A stretch of 5,677 nucleotides of DNA from Candidatus Atribacteria bacterium. GTDB taxonomy: Bacteria; Bipolaricaulota; Bipolaricaulia; UBA7950; UBA9294. The position numbers were made by a program, and so were the translations under genes. This document shows positions 5,369 to 5,677 of this stretch, piece by piece (within the stretch, counting starts at the first letter, position 1; every line of letters starts with the position of its first letter). The notes under the pieces were generated by a model. The model did no database searches. It worked only from the letters and a program-made list of their open reading frames with translations, and had not been told where the DNA came from. The stretch is taken from contig SPBW01000135.1 of NCBI GenBank assembly GCA_004525685.1, positions 1 through 5,677 on the forward strand. Direction: 5' to 3'.

Positions 5369-5382
5369 GATAATCGGCCGAT
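5369..5382 (+). promoter_or_regulatory. -10-like box at leaderless spacing, with a palindrome over the start codon
   Basis: GATAAT (5369-5374) matches five of six bases of the sigma70 -10 box and ends 6 bases before the ATG at 5381, so transcription would begin at or next to the start codon. No Shine-Dalgarno site precedes this ATG, as expected for a leaderless mRNA. The -35 region (around TCGATT, 5346-5351) is poor. The 10-bp palindrome ATCGGCCGAT (5373-5382) overlaps the box and the start codon and could be a repressor site. Confidence 0.35.
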
Positions 5383-5677
5383 GCGCACACAGCCCAATCA
5401 TCCAATCTCCCATCGCTACGCGTGGATCGACAAGCTGCCTTTCTTCTACGGCTGGGTGATCGTGTTCTTGGGTGCGTTCACCATGTTCTCCACCACGCCG
5501 GGGCAGTCAGACTCGTTTGCCATGTTCTTCAATTCCTTCGTCAGCGAGTTTGGTTGGAGCCGCACGTTCGTCTCTTCTCTTTATTCTGGAGCGACGGTGC
5601 TATCTGGCATCTTGATGTTCTTCGTCGGGCGACTCGTGGATCGCATTGGCTCGAAATCTGTGGCTATTCTGTCCGCG
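5381..5677 (+). CDS. Major facilitator superfamily transporter, N-terminal part (runs off the window)
   Basis: The first 99 residues of an inner-membrane MFS carrier; the remaining ten or so helices lie beyond the right edge. After a polar head of about 20 residues, FFYGWVIVFLGAFTMFS (21-37) starts helix 1. A conserved-looking PGQSDSFAMFFNSFVSEFGW loop region (40-59) and a second hydrophobic segment (about 67-83) follow. GRLVDRIGSK (83-92) is the motif-A loop between helices 2 and 3. The FYGW opening and FGWSR segment resemble the oxalate/formate-antiporter-like and monocarboxylate-type MFS groups, but the substrate cannot be told from this part. The ATG at 5381 is chosen because the frame has a stop just upstream (5360-5362). 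The start lacks a ribosome binding site and may be leaderless. The gap of 96 bases from the methyltransferase remnant argues against tight coupling. Confidence 0.85.
   Translation, partial: MRTQPNHPISHRYAWIDKLPFFYGWVIVFLGAFTMFSTTPGQSDSFAMFFNSFVSEFGWSRTFVSSLYSGATVLSGILMFFVGRLVDRIGSKSVAILSA

Noticed and set aside
1..5677. Mobile element, CRISPR array or defence system
   Set aside because: No transposase or integrase motifs, long terminal repeats, regularly spaced repeats, or nuclease, toxin or Cas motifs were seen in either strand.

Overview
The window is a gene-dense bacterial segment of moderate GC content. It carries a mixed set of genes on both strands, with Shine-Dalgarno sites and Sec-type signal peptides. 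I found no rRNA, tRNA, CRISPR array, transposase or phage gene. The organism cannot be named from this alone. The mix (DinB-like protein, UlaG-like metallo-hydrolase, VC1184-type PLP enzyme, cysteine-rich CARDB secreted protein, MFS carrier) suits an environmental, perhaps uncultured, bacterium.

Layout, left to right. At 2-360 (+) is the C-terminal part of a DinB/YfiT-like metal-binding protein, broken by a -1 type frameshift near 190. At 663-1423 (+) is an exported metallo-beta-lactamase-fold hydrolase, broken the same way near 846-865. The gap 1424-1785 holds several inverted repeats and leads to a 37-residue lysine-rich protein (1786-1899, +) with a strong ribosome binding site. A complete PLP-dependent enzyme of the cysteine-desulfurase-like VC1184 subfamily follows (2099-3361, +). 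A strong hairpin at 3418-3445 separates it from the convergent secreted CARDB protein (4712-3474, -). Next, divergently arranged, is a class I SAM-dependent methyltransferase lacking its N-terminus (4823-5284, +). Last is the start of an MFS transporter (5381 to the window edge, +), which has no Shine-Dalgarno site but a good -10-like hexamer at leaderless spacing.

The genes do not form an obvious pathway or operon: gaps are long and functions unrelated. The main theme is decay or sequence error. Two genes need a one-base correction and a third lacks its cofactor-binding N-terminus. The most interesting intact items are the tiny lysine-rich gene with its structured leader, the PLP enzyme with tyrosine where SufS-type enzymes carry the catalytic cysteine, and the cysteine-rich secreted protein. 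I see no convincing evidence for a new multi-gene system.
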